Position numbers and translations under genes: made by a program. DNA of 64,000 nt, taken from assembly GCA_949987565.1 (NCBI GenBank), contig OX465111.1, forward strand, positions 8,313,467 to 8,377,466, in the 5' to 3' direction. Positions 10,891 through 21,260 of this stretch are shown here, in pieces. The stretch's first letter is position 1; the number at the start of each line of letters is the position of its first letter. The DNA comes from Luidia sarsii. Taxonomy: Eukaryota; Echinodermata; Asteroidea; Paxillosida; Luidiidae. The notes beneath the pieces are model-generated. The model was not told the origin of the DNA. It did no database searches and worked only from the letters and a program-made list of their open reading frames with translations.

Positions 10891-11800
10891 ATTTTTTTCA
10901 GTAGGCAAGCACCAAAGCACTGACCACTCAGTGTATATAACGTCGAGTAGGGAAAACCCTGACTCAGTAGTGTTTTGTACAAGTTACGTATCAAGGTGGG
11001 TTTTTTTCAAGGAGCGATACCAAAAATCGCCAATTTCTGTAAGTAGACACAGTATGTACATTGCTTGTAAGGTCAGATCCCACCCATGCAATACGGGAAG
11101 GAGGCTATTATGTTTGTTCTGATTTCTTCTCTATTTCCCCTTACACAATGCCCATAGACTTACGCATGACGTACGCACCCACTGCCCAAGATGGTTATAG
11201 CAATTATTGCGAAGTTTGATCATTGAACTTTCTGCGAGACTTCTAAAAGCGGGATGTTTATTTGAACATTAATGGCGCATGTATGTGAATACATCTGTAC
11301 GTGTACTTGCGTTTCCTGCACTTGCATTACGGATTACTTAATTATACGTATGTAATACATGACATTCTTTATATATTTTAGTCAATGAGTTTATTCATTT
11401 AATTTAAATCACCTTTTACATTTTCAGCTATCAAGAAACTAACATAATTATTGAAACAATTGTGATGTAGCACATAGTCTGATAGGCTCATCACTCATGT
11501 AGCTGTTAATAATAATAACCCGCGGGTCTGATTGATCCCGACTGAATAAAGACAAGTGTGAATTCCCAAATTACTTGCCAAGACACGTACCTTCAACCCG
11601 TATACCGAAGACAGGCACAGACTAGATGATGTAGGTCCAAGATAACGCCGAGCTCTCGTCCTGAAATCCGGGGGGAATTCGACCCCAAGCAGCGGAACTC
11701 AACCCGTACTTCGGACACTTCGATGTCACTCCATGACAGTCAGACAAACATGGCGGCCCAGCTGACTTGTTTTCCACGTGCGTTAGTTCAGTGGGCATTG
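10891..11800. other. Intergenic sequence, nothing recognised
   Basis: AT-rich DNA without a conserved coding segment. The open frame 10,679-11,122 overlaps the tRNA-like element and has no recognisable domain. Confidence 0.4.
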
Positions 11801-11806
11801 TTTAAT

Positions 11807-11948
11807 GTCTGGCCGTGTCCCGAATTCATCGGCTGCCGCTTCAAGTTACACGCAGGCCTATGGAAGTCGCTGGCTAGCGGCTGCAGCCAGTTCCCATTGT
11901 CTCACGTGGTATTTCCAGCCGCACTCAGTGAATCGGGACGCGGCCCAC
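11807..11948. mobile_element. Possible short MITE with imperfect inverted ends
   Basis: The left end GGCCGTGTCCCGAATTCA and the right end TGAATCGGGACGCGGCCCA are inverted copies with small indels, around about 100 GC-richer bases containing GCTGGCTAGCGGCTGCAGC. No second copy was seen in this window, so the mobile nature is inferred only from the inverted ends. Confidence 0.4.
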
Positions 11949-12124
11949 GCATGCCCAGCGTGTTTGCAAACGGCGGTCAAAGCATTCCACAGATGGCGCC
12001 CAGCCGATCATTGGCCGCCTCACTCATGAATATGTATGAGTATATCAATGACCGTGCGAACTGCTCACAGTTCAACTCGACATTCCTTCATACCACACGG
12101 GTATCGGAGGATCTAGTCTTTTAG

Positions 12125-12300
12125 CAAATGTTCATGGAGGGAGTAGAAAGCTTTCATCTTTCGATTCAACGGTTAATTTGAAACCAGAACTTAATCATCA
12201 GAAAGGCAGAACATTACAATTTAGTAATTTAGAATTGTTACTTTGTCTGTCGGTCTACCAGTCTGTTTGTCTGTCTATCAGTTTGTTAATCTGTCAGGCA
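12125..12300 (+). repeat. Diverged direct repeat, copy 1
   Basis: GCAAATGTTCATGGAGGGAG, then AACGGTTAATTTGAAACC, then CATCAGAAAGGCAGA, then a CTGTCTGTCGGTC-type run. The same words in the same order recur at 13,073-13,310. It could be an old tandem duplication or two copies of one transposon. Confidence 0.75.
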
Positions 12301-13072
12301 GGTTGCTTGTCTGATTATTTATTGTTTTAGATTGACAAGTTGAAAAAATGGCAATGAAAAATTTAACCGAGTCAAAACTTTCTTTGCCAGTTTTTCAATT
12401 TGTTCAAAAGTTCCCAGTCAATTTTTCCTTGTTTGACTATTTAGGCCTAGGCCTATTGTTTTGTTCGAATTCGTATCAATTTTCTTAAATCTTAATTGTA
12501 ATATTTACCATGGAATTGGTGAACTGAATATACGATTAAGCCGTACTTCAGTTAACCTTACTGTAAGTTAGGGGATTTAATTGGGCGTTCACTCTTTCTA
12601 TATAGCCTTTGCACATACTGTTTATAGGCTATGTGTAACTGCGAAATTGATTATAATGAAATTGACACACTTGGTAATCGCTACGTCATTGCGTGTTGTC
12701 TTCAAGAATGAAAAAGAATTCAGATAAAACAGATAAAGATTTTCAAGAATTAATTAGTCGTGAGTCCCGTATCTTCCTATACATGTGTTGTGGTGTGGAC
12801 TGGTCTACCACAGAACCAAATACAACCACTGTTATAATTTGTGGTTCTCTAAGCCACATAATGAACTCATAGAACTGCTATGCTAAAGAGATTTTTTCCT
12901 TTAGAACCACTGGTATATTCTTACTAGTGCGGAGCATTACCATACCACCATTGCGATTAGGAAACCTTTCATTTCTCGTTGATTTTGGACCATCAAATAG
13001 GTACAAGATTTGACCATCACAAGTTGCCATTCAACTCCCATTGCCTGGCCTTCTGCTGATATGCGACGGGCA
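12301..13072. other. Spacer between the two direct-repeat copies, nothing recognised
   Basis: AT-rich DNA with no coding segment that shows conservation to a known family. Confidence 0.4.
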
Positions 13073-13310
13073 AATGTTCACGGAGGGAGTACAACACTTT
13101 CTTCTTTAGATTTAACGGTTAATTTGAAACCCGAGCTCGGTCATCAGAAAGGCAGAGTATTACATTGAGTAGATTCACGGCTAGCGATACCATTGAAACG
13201 CGTGGGGTTTTTGTGTGTGTGTTTTTTTTACTTTGTGAGTTCGTCGGGCTGTCTACCCGTCGGTCGGTAGGACAGGTTGTCTGTCTATTTGTCGGTCTGA
13301 TTGTTTGTTG
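13073..13310 (+). repeat. Diverged direct repeat, copy 2
   Basis: Shares GCAAATGTTCACGGAGGGAG, AACGGTTAATTTGAAACC, CATCAGAAAGGCAGAGTATT and a CTGTCTGT-rich run with 12,125-12,300, about 950 bases upstream. At 13,327-13,356, just after it, lies a fragment of the SINE-like core B (GAGAAAGGTCCTGCTGGGAT). Confidence 0.75.
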
Positions 13311-13489
13311 TCGGACTCGAACTCGAGAAAGGTCCTGCTGGGATGGAAACGACAATTGATGTGCATGTTTGCTCATCTAAGTCAGTCAGTAGTGTTGTAT
13401 ATCTTTGCAGTATGTTAATATGCGATATGACTATTTCCTTAGACCGGACATAATATAATTATTATTATTTCCCACCTCTTTTGATAAAA

Positions 13490-13650
13490 TTTTGAAAAAA
13501 GGCAAAGAAACTTGTGATTTGACCGAGATTTCAACCTGAGACCTCTGGTTTTGCCTACCAGCTCTCTTGCAATCTGAGCTATCCAGCCCTTAGATGATGG
13601 TGGCCTTCCCAAATAGGTCTAATAATCAACTTATCTTTGCCGGGGTGGGG
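13490..13650 (-). mobile_element. tRNA-derived SINE, family A
   Basis: On the minus strand this reads, in order, a segment like GGAAGGCCACCATCATCTAA, GGGCTGGATAGCTCAGATTG (a tRNA D-arm with A box), a variable anticodon region, GAGGTCTCAGGTTGAAATCT (B-box region), then CAAGTTTCTTTGCC and a short tail. This order is shared by more than ten copies in the window. Confidence 0.8.
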
Positions 13651-13869
13651 CGCAAGTCAGAAGCATTTAACTATTAACTGTTTATCTTCAGGAATCACAC
13701 TCCCATTATCATTATGAAGCAAACTACAATCACGGATTTGTTTTCCGTTCGTCAGCCAAAAACACTTAAAATTACGGGGGGAAATATTAAGTTTGCGTGA
13801 TAATTAGCATCACCCGAAACAGTAGGTGAGAAGCTGATTTAAACATTGATTCGCCAAATTATGAACCAA

Positions 13870-14035
13870 CATTCAGAAGAAACAAAAATTGAAAAATGGC
13901 AAAGACTGTCACTTTGATCTGGACCAGGACTTGCACCCGAGATCTCTCCAATTTTTTTTTTTTTTGGAGTAACAGCGCTCTAACCAGGCTGGCCTTAGGT
14001 GGCCCTTCCAAATAATTATAGTCAACAATGTCCAA
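13870..14035 (-). mobile_element. tRNA-derived SINE, family A
   Basis: The minus strand shows the family order, diverged: GGAAGGGCCACC, a GGTTAGAGCGCTG segment, GAGATCTCGGGTGCAAGTCC, and the CTTTGCCATTTTTCAA end. A poly-T run is present near 13,952. Confidence 0.75.
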
Positions 14036-14745
14036 CTACAAACTGAAACCTCACGATACAATTCAATTAGTCCACTACAATCAAACTAATGCAGAGGACA
14101 TTAATTTTTCATCATGGTCTAATTATTAATCTTATGTCTGCAGAACTTACCTACGCTGTCGCAATGTCTATGTGTTCTATCCGTTCTCATAATATACCTC
14201 GGCTCCTGAAAAATAAACACAATTAATTATAAATACAGACCGTTCGTCCACTAACCTTCCAGTTAGTGGTGGGAACTCGGTTAAATGTCCACTGTCCAGC
14301 AGCGCAAAGCACGCGCTCTTGTAAGTTGTAGGAAGTAGCAGGGAAGACCGTACGGGTCGGCATTTTTCGTGATCTCCCAACACATTGAATGCAATTAGAA
14401 GTGGTGAACATTGCGTCTGAACGCTCGGTGTGGAGCTTACCTAAACTTGAGTGCTATGCCGAACCCCCGCTGCCAGTTATCTTGGCAGCAAAGTTAAAAG
14501 CTCGTTACACCAAGGTTACACGGACTTTGATCGCCTGAGCTGCACGCGCGCGCGTGTAACTCCTACGGTTCTAAAAATAGCCAGTTTGCCTCTTGGTGGC
14601 GCCCTAACAAAATAGTGCGGCGTGTAAACGTTTCTAAGTAGTACTACTACTAGTACTAGTAGCGTCTCAAAGCCGGACAAATTTCTCTCTATTCTTTGCA
14701 GTTGAATTGAATGCTACTCGACTGGGTGGTTGCCAAGGAAGCAGT
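14036..14745 (+). promoter_or_regulatory. Upstream region of STEEP1, promoter not resolved
   Basis: The last 250 bases before the start codon are richer in CpG (GCACGCGCGCGCGTGTAACT near 14,541) than the surroundings. TTCTTTGCAG at about 14,692-14,701 is a good splice-acceptor match, so a 5'UTR intron ending there is possible. An ATG at 14,711 lies out of frame with the STEEP1 start and opens a short upstream frame. No TATA box was identified with confidence. Confidence 0.4.
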
Positions 14746-14866
14746 ATGCCTAAAGTCATATCCCGCAGTATCGTGGTTTCGGACAACCGAGAGAAGGAGG
14801 AATATGAGAAAGACAGACCACTTCAGACTTACTTCTGCCTCTGTGGGCAAATGGTCCTCATCATTG
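14746..14866 (+). CDS. STEEP1: STEEP1 exon 1
   Basis: Encodes residues 1-40 plus one base. The ATG at 14,746 is chosen because the family begins MPKV. The exon ends MVLII then G, followed by donor GTAACG at 14,867. Confidence 0.95.
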
Positions 14867-17800
14867 GTAACGTGAAGGCCCTGTGGCAATCCTTACTCTA
14901 ACAACCCTCCAATCAAAGCCGTACATGATTATTAGAATATTGCTTAAATCTCAAATATCAAGTTAAATCGGGAAAATAACAACCAGTATAGCTTTTATCA
15001 GAAAGTAAACCATGCCCATGTTTGTTTTTATTGTGTTATATCGTTATAATTACTCAAATACTAATTTTAGTAATTAGATCATTACAATGATAATATTGAT
15101 ATACTCACTCAGTCACTCACTGTAGCCTGAGTAACTTGGACCTTACAACAATACAAGTCGCCCTTTAGAGTTTAATTTTATACATTTTGGAGGGTCAGCT
15201 TACAGCAGTCGCCCAACCCCTCTAGAATTTCAAACTCAAAGAGGGTGACTTGTAAGGTCCAAGTTACTCAGACTATATGGACAACACTTGACAGTTGGCA
15301 TCGTGTGTAGATATGGAATTGTATATATTGGTTTCATGAATCTAATTAAGTTATTCCTTCCCAGTTTTCACTCACTAAACTTAAAGTGATATACAAAAAA
15401 TGTTGCAAACTGCTTACTGACTAAAATTACCAAAATGCAAATCTTAAAATTTAGTGGGCCTGACGTTTCGATCCTAGCAGGACCTTTCTCAAAGGCAGAG
15501 TCAAAGCTAAACCTAAAACTGACTTTTGAAGTGTGCATACTTTCTTTTTTTCTTGTCAAACAGGAACAACTCACTGGGAACTTTTGAACAATTTTGATAA
15601 ATAGCAAAGAAAACGAGACCTCTCGATTAGCCTAACGTACCATCCAACTATCCAGCACTTACATGGTGGCTTTCCCAAATGGTCAACGTCTCATCTACTG
15701 AACTAGTCTTTGCCAGGGTGGGGTGCCAGTCTCGTGCTATTGTGTCAGTTGGCGTGAAGTCACATAATGGCATTCTGGATTGGTCAGTTTCTATATGAAT
15801 TATTTATTGATATTTCTATTCTTGATTTGAGATTGCATGTCTAAATGATTTTGTACCGTCCACAGATTGTGCAATAGAAAAGCTTCCCTTGAGGAAGACG
15901 GACAACGCGAGGGTGATTGATAAGGCCAAGCATGTCCACAAAATCACCTGCGAAAATGACGAAACCATCCATCTAAGAAGGTAAATGCAATCTGTGAATG
16001 GATGCATTCAACATGTAGCTCACAGTCACAGCAGTGTTTCCCTTGGAACTTAGTGAGTCTAAGGTGGCATTCAATACTATGCCAAATGAATGAGTCTGAT
16101 ATATTGTAGACATGCTAGCTTAATGTTCTATGAGCCACAGATTGCATAGGACACACATCTCAAGCACGATGATGCATACTTGTTGAAATCAGCAAATCAG
16201 CAAAGACTGATTACCGTACTCACTAGCCTGGTTCTGAGGTTGTAAGATAGGGCCTATGAAGACAAGCAGATGGAGTTGATCCATCATTAATTGATGTGGG
16301 CTGCTACACAGTTTAACAGGCAGGGCAAACCCTGGCTGACAGCAGTAAGGAAGGCAGTCTGCTCTGATCTCCCTAAACCCCTTTACCATACTGTGCTTGT
16401 AGGATTTTCTTGTACAAACCATTCTGATTCCAATGACTGGAGTGCACTCTTAGAGGTGAAATGCTTGTTTGTTCTTTACCTCCTCAAAGTTTGTCTGATT
16501 TCTTTTTCTTCTGCAGACCAGGAGGCATTGAGAAACAGTTCCGGAAAAAATGTAAAAAGTAAGTGAGAACTTTGCCCATTGAATGTGTATAAGGGTGGCG
16601 GTAGTGGATGAATTCAAGTCCTGAACATAATGATGGCAGTGCCAGTGTTCTACCAACTGACTCCTCCACTGACTGGCTCCCTGACTGATTGACTGACTGA
16701 CTGATTGACTGACTGCCTGGCTGGCTCCCTGACTGATTGACTGACTGACTGATTGACTGACTGCCTGGCTGGCTCCCTGACTGATTGACTGACTGCCTGC
16801 CTGGCTCCCTGACTGATTGACTGACTGCCTGGCTCCCTGACTGATTGACTGACTGACTGATTGACTGACTGCCTGGCTGGCTCCCTGACTGATTGACTGC
16901 CTGCCTGGCTCCCTGACTGATTGACTGACTGCCTGGCTCCCTGACTGATTGACTGACTGACTGATTGACTGACTGCCTGGCTGGCTCCCTGACTGATTGA
17001 CTGACTGCCTGGCTCCCTGACTGATTGACTGACTGACTGGCTCCCTGACTGATTGACTGACTGTCTGGCTGGCTCCCTGGCTGATTGACTGATTCCCTGA
17101 CTGGCTCCCTGATTGATTGATTGACTTAATGACTGACTGACTGATTACTGATTACAAAAGCTACAAATTCTGATTTTAACTAACTAAATAACAGCATCAA
17201 GAAATCAGGAGGGCCTGGTGTTTTGATCCTAGCAGGACCTTTCTCAAAAGGACAAAAACAAGCAGGAAAGGGAGAGCAATAGGACACAGACGACAGACAA
17301 AGGGTGAAGGGGGTTACTGGTAGGGTGGGATCAAAGGGAAGGGCAGGAGGCGACTACAGAGTGTGATGCGGAATTCATCGCTTCCTTTTCCTTCAGGTGC
17401 GGTCTTCTGCTGTTTTATCAGCACAAGGACAAGGACAGTACGGTGATGTTCATTGTGGAGGGCGCTGTCTTTGAGCCAGACAAGGGCCCAGTGAAGGAGC
17501 CGCTCGTCATACAGAAGAAACTGCCCAAGAAGGTAACGGCAGGCAATTGGCTGCCAACAACCGAGCCACTCACACCAAACTCCAGCCTCAATCGTTTGAA
17601 AGGAAATTAGGCTATAAACATCAACAAGAAAAGAATTTATTTTGCAGTTAATGCTTAAACTCTTCTGACTGTTGCCCCCAGCCTAGCAAAGATAGTTGAC
17701 TGTGATGGAAGGCTACCACCTATGGGCTGAATAGCTCAGGTGGAAAGAGAGCACTGGTGTGTTAACTCTGAAGTCTCACGTTTGAGTCAAGTTCAATTTT

Positions 17801-19323
17801 CTTTGCTTTTTTTTTTCAACAAGAAAGCAATCATTAGATAAAGGTTTTTCTCCTTAATTGAGCCTAAGCGCGGTTTTATGATAAAAAAAAGGCCCAGGAT
17901 TTGGTCGGTTAGAGGGATTCACTGACAATAAGTTGCCTCCCTTATCTCTTACAGGTGATGCTGACCAAGAAGACCAAGGAGATGGGCAAGTATGCCTCAG
18001 TCACTGTCTCAACCATTGACGAGGAAGAAGATGAGATTGAAGCTGTGAGTAGCATCCTGATATCGGTATCCATGGCAAGGCACTCTGTTCGGCTTCTCAG
18101 ACATAACGCGTTGATCAATGGTGAAGCACTATGGCAGGGGCCATCATGGCCCCCACTATGAAAAGGCTTGTCAGAGGTCACAGAGAAGATGGGGAGACCG
18201 GCTGTGTGAGCACGATGCCATGTGGGCCCGGAAGTGGTGTGTTACACAACACGAGCAGAGTCGCTTATCAGCCATCGGCATCTGCACGCTTGGAACCACC
18301 ACTTACATGCTCTACAGGCTAGGATGGTGAACACCCGATGAACATGTTGGGGTCATCTAGCTTCCTAGTGAATACCTGTTGTTTGGTTTGGTTTTTTTCC
18401 CCTACTCAGCGTGAGATAGCCGATTCCTATGCCAGCAATGCCATTGTCATTGAGAAGCAGTTGGAGAGGAAAGGAATGGCCAAGCGGAAGACCGACGAGG
18501 TAAGGCAATCAAAAACAACCCTTCAAATCCCAACCAGTTTCCTCTTGATTTCTGTACAGACAAACCAGGTAATGCTATGAGCAGCCATTAGGTGTGTGGC
18601 AGACTGTCTGGATTCCCAGAGGAGCAGAACAGCTTGGGAGAAATGTTGATTCTATGGATGCGCTCTCTCTGCACAATCTTCCCCAATCTGCTGACCAATG
18701 CCTACCCTACTGCCTGTCCCTGCCCTGCCCTTTCATCTCACCCTACCAGCTCTCCATTTTGTCTGTCATCCGTGTCCTAATAACTTTCTCCTGTTATCCT
18801 TCTACCTTTGAGAAAGGTCCTGCTAGGATCAAACTGTCAGCCCCTCTTCATTTTTTGAGATTTGAATTTTGGCCACTTTAGTCAGTAGGCAGTTTGCAAC
18901 ATTTCCGTACGTTACATTTATTCCATGTAAGGGCTGTATAGCTCAGATGGTAAGACCGCTGTTATACAAAACCAAGTTCAAGTCCTGTGGTGGATTTCAC
19001 AAAGCCTTACGATGCATCGTAACTCAACTTACGATGGATAACCCATTGTAAGTTGTGACAGGCTGTATGGTCTCTGAGGATTGCTCATCTTCTTGCGATT
19101 CATCGTAAGTTACGACGGGTTAAGTGAAATCAGACCCAGGTCCAGTCAAGTTTTCTTTGCCCTTTTTTTTTTTTTTTACTTTTGTGTAAAGGTTCTCAGT
19201 AAATGTTTCCATCAAGGAATGACAGTTAGGTGTCTGTTTTTGTCTGTGATTGTGAAGGCACTGCGGGAGGAGTTTGCAAAGAAGCAGAGAGTCAAGGGCA
19301 CTCTTATCGACAAGGATAAGTGA
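14746..19323 (+). CDS. STEEP1: STEEP1 (CXorf56 family), complete seven-exon gene
   Basis: In mammals STEEP1 promotes COPII-dependent exit of STING from the ER. Seven exons (14,746-14,866; 15,866-15,980; 16,517-16,558; 17,397-17,532; 17,955-18,044; 18,410-18,499; 19,258-19,323) join in one frame to 660 nt, or 219 residues; the human protein is about 222. It starts [20 protein letters not shown]. Cys pairs lie at YFCLCGQM (about 31-33) and KCKKCG (about 90-93), a possible metal site. The acidic [12 protein letters not shown] stretch (about 157-168) and the basic, helical [13 protein letters not shown] (about 178-190) are family hallmarks, and the C terminus is KGTLIDKDK. All donors are GT and all acceptors AG. 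Only the 17,397 exon is clearly divergent in its second half. Introns hold several SINEs and one minisatellite. The gene converges with RAPGEF1. I am very sure of the family; the STING role in this animal is inferred from mammals. Confidence 0.96.
15390..15515 (-). mobile_element. Dispersed SINE-like repeat B, conserved core (STEEP1 intron 1)
   Basis: The minus strand reads GAGAAAGGTCCTGCTAGGAT, then CGAAACGTCAGGCCC and TTTAAGATTTGCATTTTGG, then CAGTAAGCAGTTTGCAACAT. This word order recurs at a dozen places in the window. Confidence 0.8.
15560..15725 (-). mobile_element. tRNA-derived SINE family A (STEEP1 intron 1)
   Basis: The flanking words ATTTATCAAAATTG, CCAGTGAGTTG and GGAAAGCCACCATGTAAGTG appear on the minus strand with a decayed tRNA head. 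It lies directly after a repeat-B core, an arrangement also seen at 18,640-18,985. Confidence 0.65.
15866..15980 (+). CDS. STEEP1: STEEP1 exon 2
   Basis: Acceptor CCACAG precedes it. Encodes [13 protein letters not shown], then [11 protein letters not shown] and ETIHLR; donor GTAAAT. It fits exon 1 in phase 1. Confidence 0.95.
16517..16558 (+). CDS. STEEP1: STEEP1 exon 3
   Basis: A 42-base exon after TTCTTCTGCAG encoding [13 protein letters not shown]; donor GTAAGT. The small exon is supported by exact frame continuity on both sides. Confidence 0.93.
16665..17150 (+). repeat. GACT/GATT/GCCT minisatellite in STEEP1 intron 3
   Basis: About 480 bases of 4-base words (GACT, GATT, GCCT, GGCT, CCCT) are arranged in higher-order units of the type CCCTGACTGATTGACTGACT followed by GCCTGGCT. 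The compound order repeats about ten times. Confidence 0.95.
17190..17255 (-). mobile_element. Dispersed repeat B core (STEEP1 intron 3)
   Basis: The minus strand reads TTTTGAGAAAGGTCCTGCTA, then GGATCAAAACACCAGGCCCT: the conserved core with small changes. Confidence 0.75.
17397..17532 (+). CDS. STEEP1: STEEP1 exon 4
   Basis: Acceptor TTCCTTCAG. Encodes [10 protein letters not shown], then [10 protein letters not shown] and IQKKLPKK; donor GTAACG. It holds the second Cys pair with the end of exon 3. Confidence 0.95.
17680..17825 (+). mobile_element. tRNA-derived SINE family A (STEEP1 intron 4)
   Basis: Plus orientation: GGGCTGAATAGCTCAGGTGG, a GAGAGCACTGGTGTGTTAA segment, CTCACGTTTGAGTC in the B-box place, then TTTTCTTTGC and a T run. 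Confidence 0.85.
17955..18044 (+). CDS. STEEP1: STEEP1 exon 5
   Basis: Thirty codons, [20 protein letters not shown] to the acidic end EEEDEIEA. Acceptor CTTACAG, donor GTGAGT. Confidence 0.95.
18410..18499 (+). CDS. STEEP1: STEEP1 exon 6
   Basis: Thirty codons starting [11 protein letters not shown] and ending KRKTDE. Acceptor CCTACTCAG, donor GTAAGG. Predicted helical and strongly basic. Confidence 0.95.
18640..18985 (+). mobile_element. Repeat B copy followed by a SINE family A head (STEEP1 intron 6)
   Basis: A pyrimidine-rich segment (CTGTCCCTGCCCTGCCC) leads into TTTGAGAAAGGTCCTGCTAG and GGCAGTTTGCAACATTTCCG. From 18,925 a tRNA-like head follows (AAGGGCTGTATAGCTCAGAT). The repeat-B body plus tRNA head may be one composite element. 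Confidence 0.75.
18989..19139 (+). mobile_element. Hairpin MITE family C (STEEP1 intron 6)
   Basis: The left end GGATTTCACAAAGCCTTACG and the right end CGTAAGTTACGACGGGTTAA with GTGAAATC are inverted. The interior has CTTACGATGGATAACCCATT and the palindrome CGATGCATCG. Other copies lie at 34,884, 44,116, 52,157 and 62,150. It ends about 120 bases before exon 7. Confidence 0.85.
19258..19323 (+). CDS. STEEP1: STEEP1 exon 7 with stop
   Basis: Encodes the C-terminal 21 residues (ALREEFAKK to LIDKDK), then TGA at 19,321. The acceptor GATTGTGAAG is weak in pyrimidines directly before the AG but follows a T-rich stretch. The ending agrees with the family's KGTLID. Confidence 0.92.
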   Translation, partial: ALREEFAKKQRVKGTLIDKDK

Positions 19324-19603
19324 CAAGGAGGTGTCGGCATGGCAACGCTTCAAATGGAGTCAACGACAGAGTGAAAGAGACTATTCGGCGTGGCAACCGC
19401 CGTTAAAGGGGCTGGTCCCAAAATGGTCCAAGACTGACGGTCATTAGCACAAACGGTGCAAGCATTTTAAAACCATCCTCATGATTCTCCTTTAATACCC
19501 GTGACTCCTGATTGTATCATATGGACCTCAGGTGTACAAACGATGTAGGAATTCCGTATGAATTTGTGTGTCCAAGATGGCAACCGCTGACTGTAAAGAT
19601 GAC

Positions 19604-19609
19604 AATAAA
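19604..19609 (+). terminator. Poly(A) signal AATAAA for STEEP1
   Basis: A canonical AATAAA lies 280 bases after the STEEP1 stop and is followed by a TG-rich stretch (GAGGTTGATGTA), as expected downstream of a cleavage site. Confidence 0.75.
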
Positions 19610-19623
19610 TGAGGTTGATGTAC

Positions 19624-20307
19624 TATGGACATGCTAGCTTTGTGTTGGATCAAGGACTGATGGATGATTGCATGGGTGCGTGTGTAAAGCACTGTAGGGC
19701 GCGAATCTAGTGCCTTGTGGAGACCTAGTCCAATAGTTTGAATAGGTCTCCACAGGCAAATTGTAAAGGTATATTGGTCTCCACAAGGTTTTCACGAAAC
19801 TGGTGTTTGGAAATAACTCAAAAACGGGAAATTTATGATGGGTAAGAATCTGTCGTAAATTGAAGTGTTGTATACATGTATAGGGGACATACGGTCCAGA
19901 TTTCTACCCAGGAAAGTGAGTGTGGTTGAAATGGGAGCATTTTTATAACATCGTTTCTCACTCTGTTGTATAGTGAGCGAGAACAAAGCAATGTCTCTAC
20001 AAGGATACAAATGGGTATGCGTGTACTAATACGTGCATGTGGAAACATACCAGGAAATAACTGCCAGGAAAAAGCCCCTATCCTTACATTGCACATATTG
20101 GAATGCTTCTGCCAACTTTTCATTTTTCTAGACTGATTTTCATCCCCTGAAATGGGCCATCGTGGTGAGGTAGACCACCTCACAATTTGATATATGCAAG
20201 CAGGAACCCTGGTTGGGAACTGTTTATTGGAGGAGATTGATATAGGATATCTTGTTCTATGGAGATGGCACTTCCAATCCCATCTAGTGTGGGCACGTGC
20301 ATTGGGC
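19624..20307. other. Intergenic, nothing recognised apart from a short inverted pair
   Basis: GTGGAGACCTAGTCCAATAG near 19,716 and a nearby TGAATAGGTCTCCAC form a local inverted repeat. No coding segment is supported. Confidence 0.4.
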
Positions 20308-20595
20308 TTGAACCACTGCGCGCCGGGACCTCTGAATCAGGACACCACTGTTTTAAACAAAGTCTCTTTTCAGCCTACCACAAAACAATATGTAGCATGA
20401 CAAAAGCCACACAGACGTCAGATAGTGCCAGATTTGACTCACTTGTCTACATAGTGTACTCTAATTGACTTATTTCACAGGTATTTTATTGTTCCTAATT
20501 GTTAAGCGCGTTTTGAAAATTGCACATTAATAAAAATCCCCCATGTCATGTGGTGGTCATGGACACTAAAAAGTAGCCTGATGCAAAGTTGTTAA
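20308..20595 (+). mobile_element. TTAA-ended MITE family D, short copy 1
   Basis: Left end TTGAACCACTGCGCGCCGGG and right end GATGCAAAGTTGTTAA (inverted: TTAACAACTTTGC). Internal words TTTTCAGCCTACCACAAAAC, GACAAAAGCCACA and GTCATGGACACT are shared with 45,146-45,441 and 54,111-54,809. Confidence 0.8.
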
Positions 20596-20604
20596 TAACC
20601 TACA

Positions 20605-20925
20605 ATTTAAAAGGGTGGACAAAAACCATACATCCACAATAGACCACCTATTGTTATGTAGACAAAAGCCATTATTTGGCAGTTTTCCCCAATTCATGAT
20701 TTTGTGACACGAGTCAACCGGACAGTAAGTTTGCTGTGTACAAAACATGCACTTCACTATTCTTACATATGCGCTACACTTACACATCACAAAATCATGA
20801 TATTTGGAAAAACTACGAGTTTTTTGGGCAGCAAGTGGTTGTGCCATACAATGGCTATTGTCTATATAACAATAGGTGGTCTATTGTGGGCTTTTTGTCA
20901 CCCTTATATGTTGTAGGTATGCAAC
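20605..20925. mobile_element. Long-inverted-repeat element family E, copy 1
   Basis: The left arm (about 20,609-20,680) has AAGGGTGGACAAAAACC, CACAATAGACCACCTATTGT and GTAGACAAAAGCCATT. The right arm (about 20,840-20,920) is its inverse, with CAATGGCTATTGTCTATATA, ACAATAGGTGGTCTATTGTG and GGCTTTTTGTCACCCTT. The arms match over some 65-70 bases with few changes, around a centre containing ACAAAACATGCACTTCACTA. Confidence 0.9.
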
Positions 20926-20974
20926 TAAAATCTCTCTGTGAAGGCAAGATTTTAGTTTTATACTTTTGAACATT

Positions 20975-21260
20975 GTAAAAGGGTTTGGAAAATTCGAAAC
21001 CTACAATAGACCTACTGATTTGTTGACAATAACCATTGTCTGGTACAACGACTTGCCCAAAAAAATTGGACTTGCAGCTTTCCAAAAAAGCGTATTTTTG
21101 TGATGCGTATGTGCCAACAGGACTACAGTCAGTTCATGACTGTACAAAACATGCACTTCACTATACACACCACATATATGGCATGTGGTTATTAGTCTAT
21201 GTGACAAATGATGGTCTAATATGGGTTGAGGATTTTTTTTCCATCTTTTTAACAGTGAAG
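20975..21260. mobile_element. Long-inverted-repeat element family E, copy 2
   Basis: Starts about 60 bases after copy 1. The left arm (AAGGGTTTGGAAAATTCG, ACCTACAATAGACCTACTGA) and right arm (GATGGTCTAATATGGGTTGA) are more diverged. The centre again has ACAAAACATGCACTTCACTA. The two copies stand head to tail. Confidence 0.8.

Noticed and set aside
13119..13376. Short overlapping frames on both strands near 13.1-13.4 kb
   Set aside because: They fall in a diverged direct repeat with a simple CTGTCTGT run; no coding signal.
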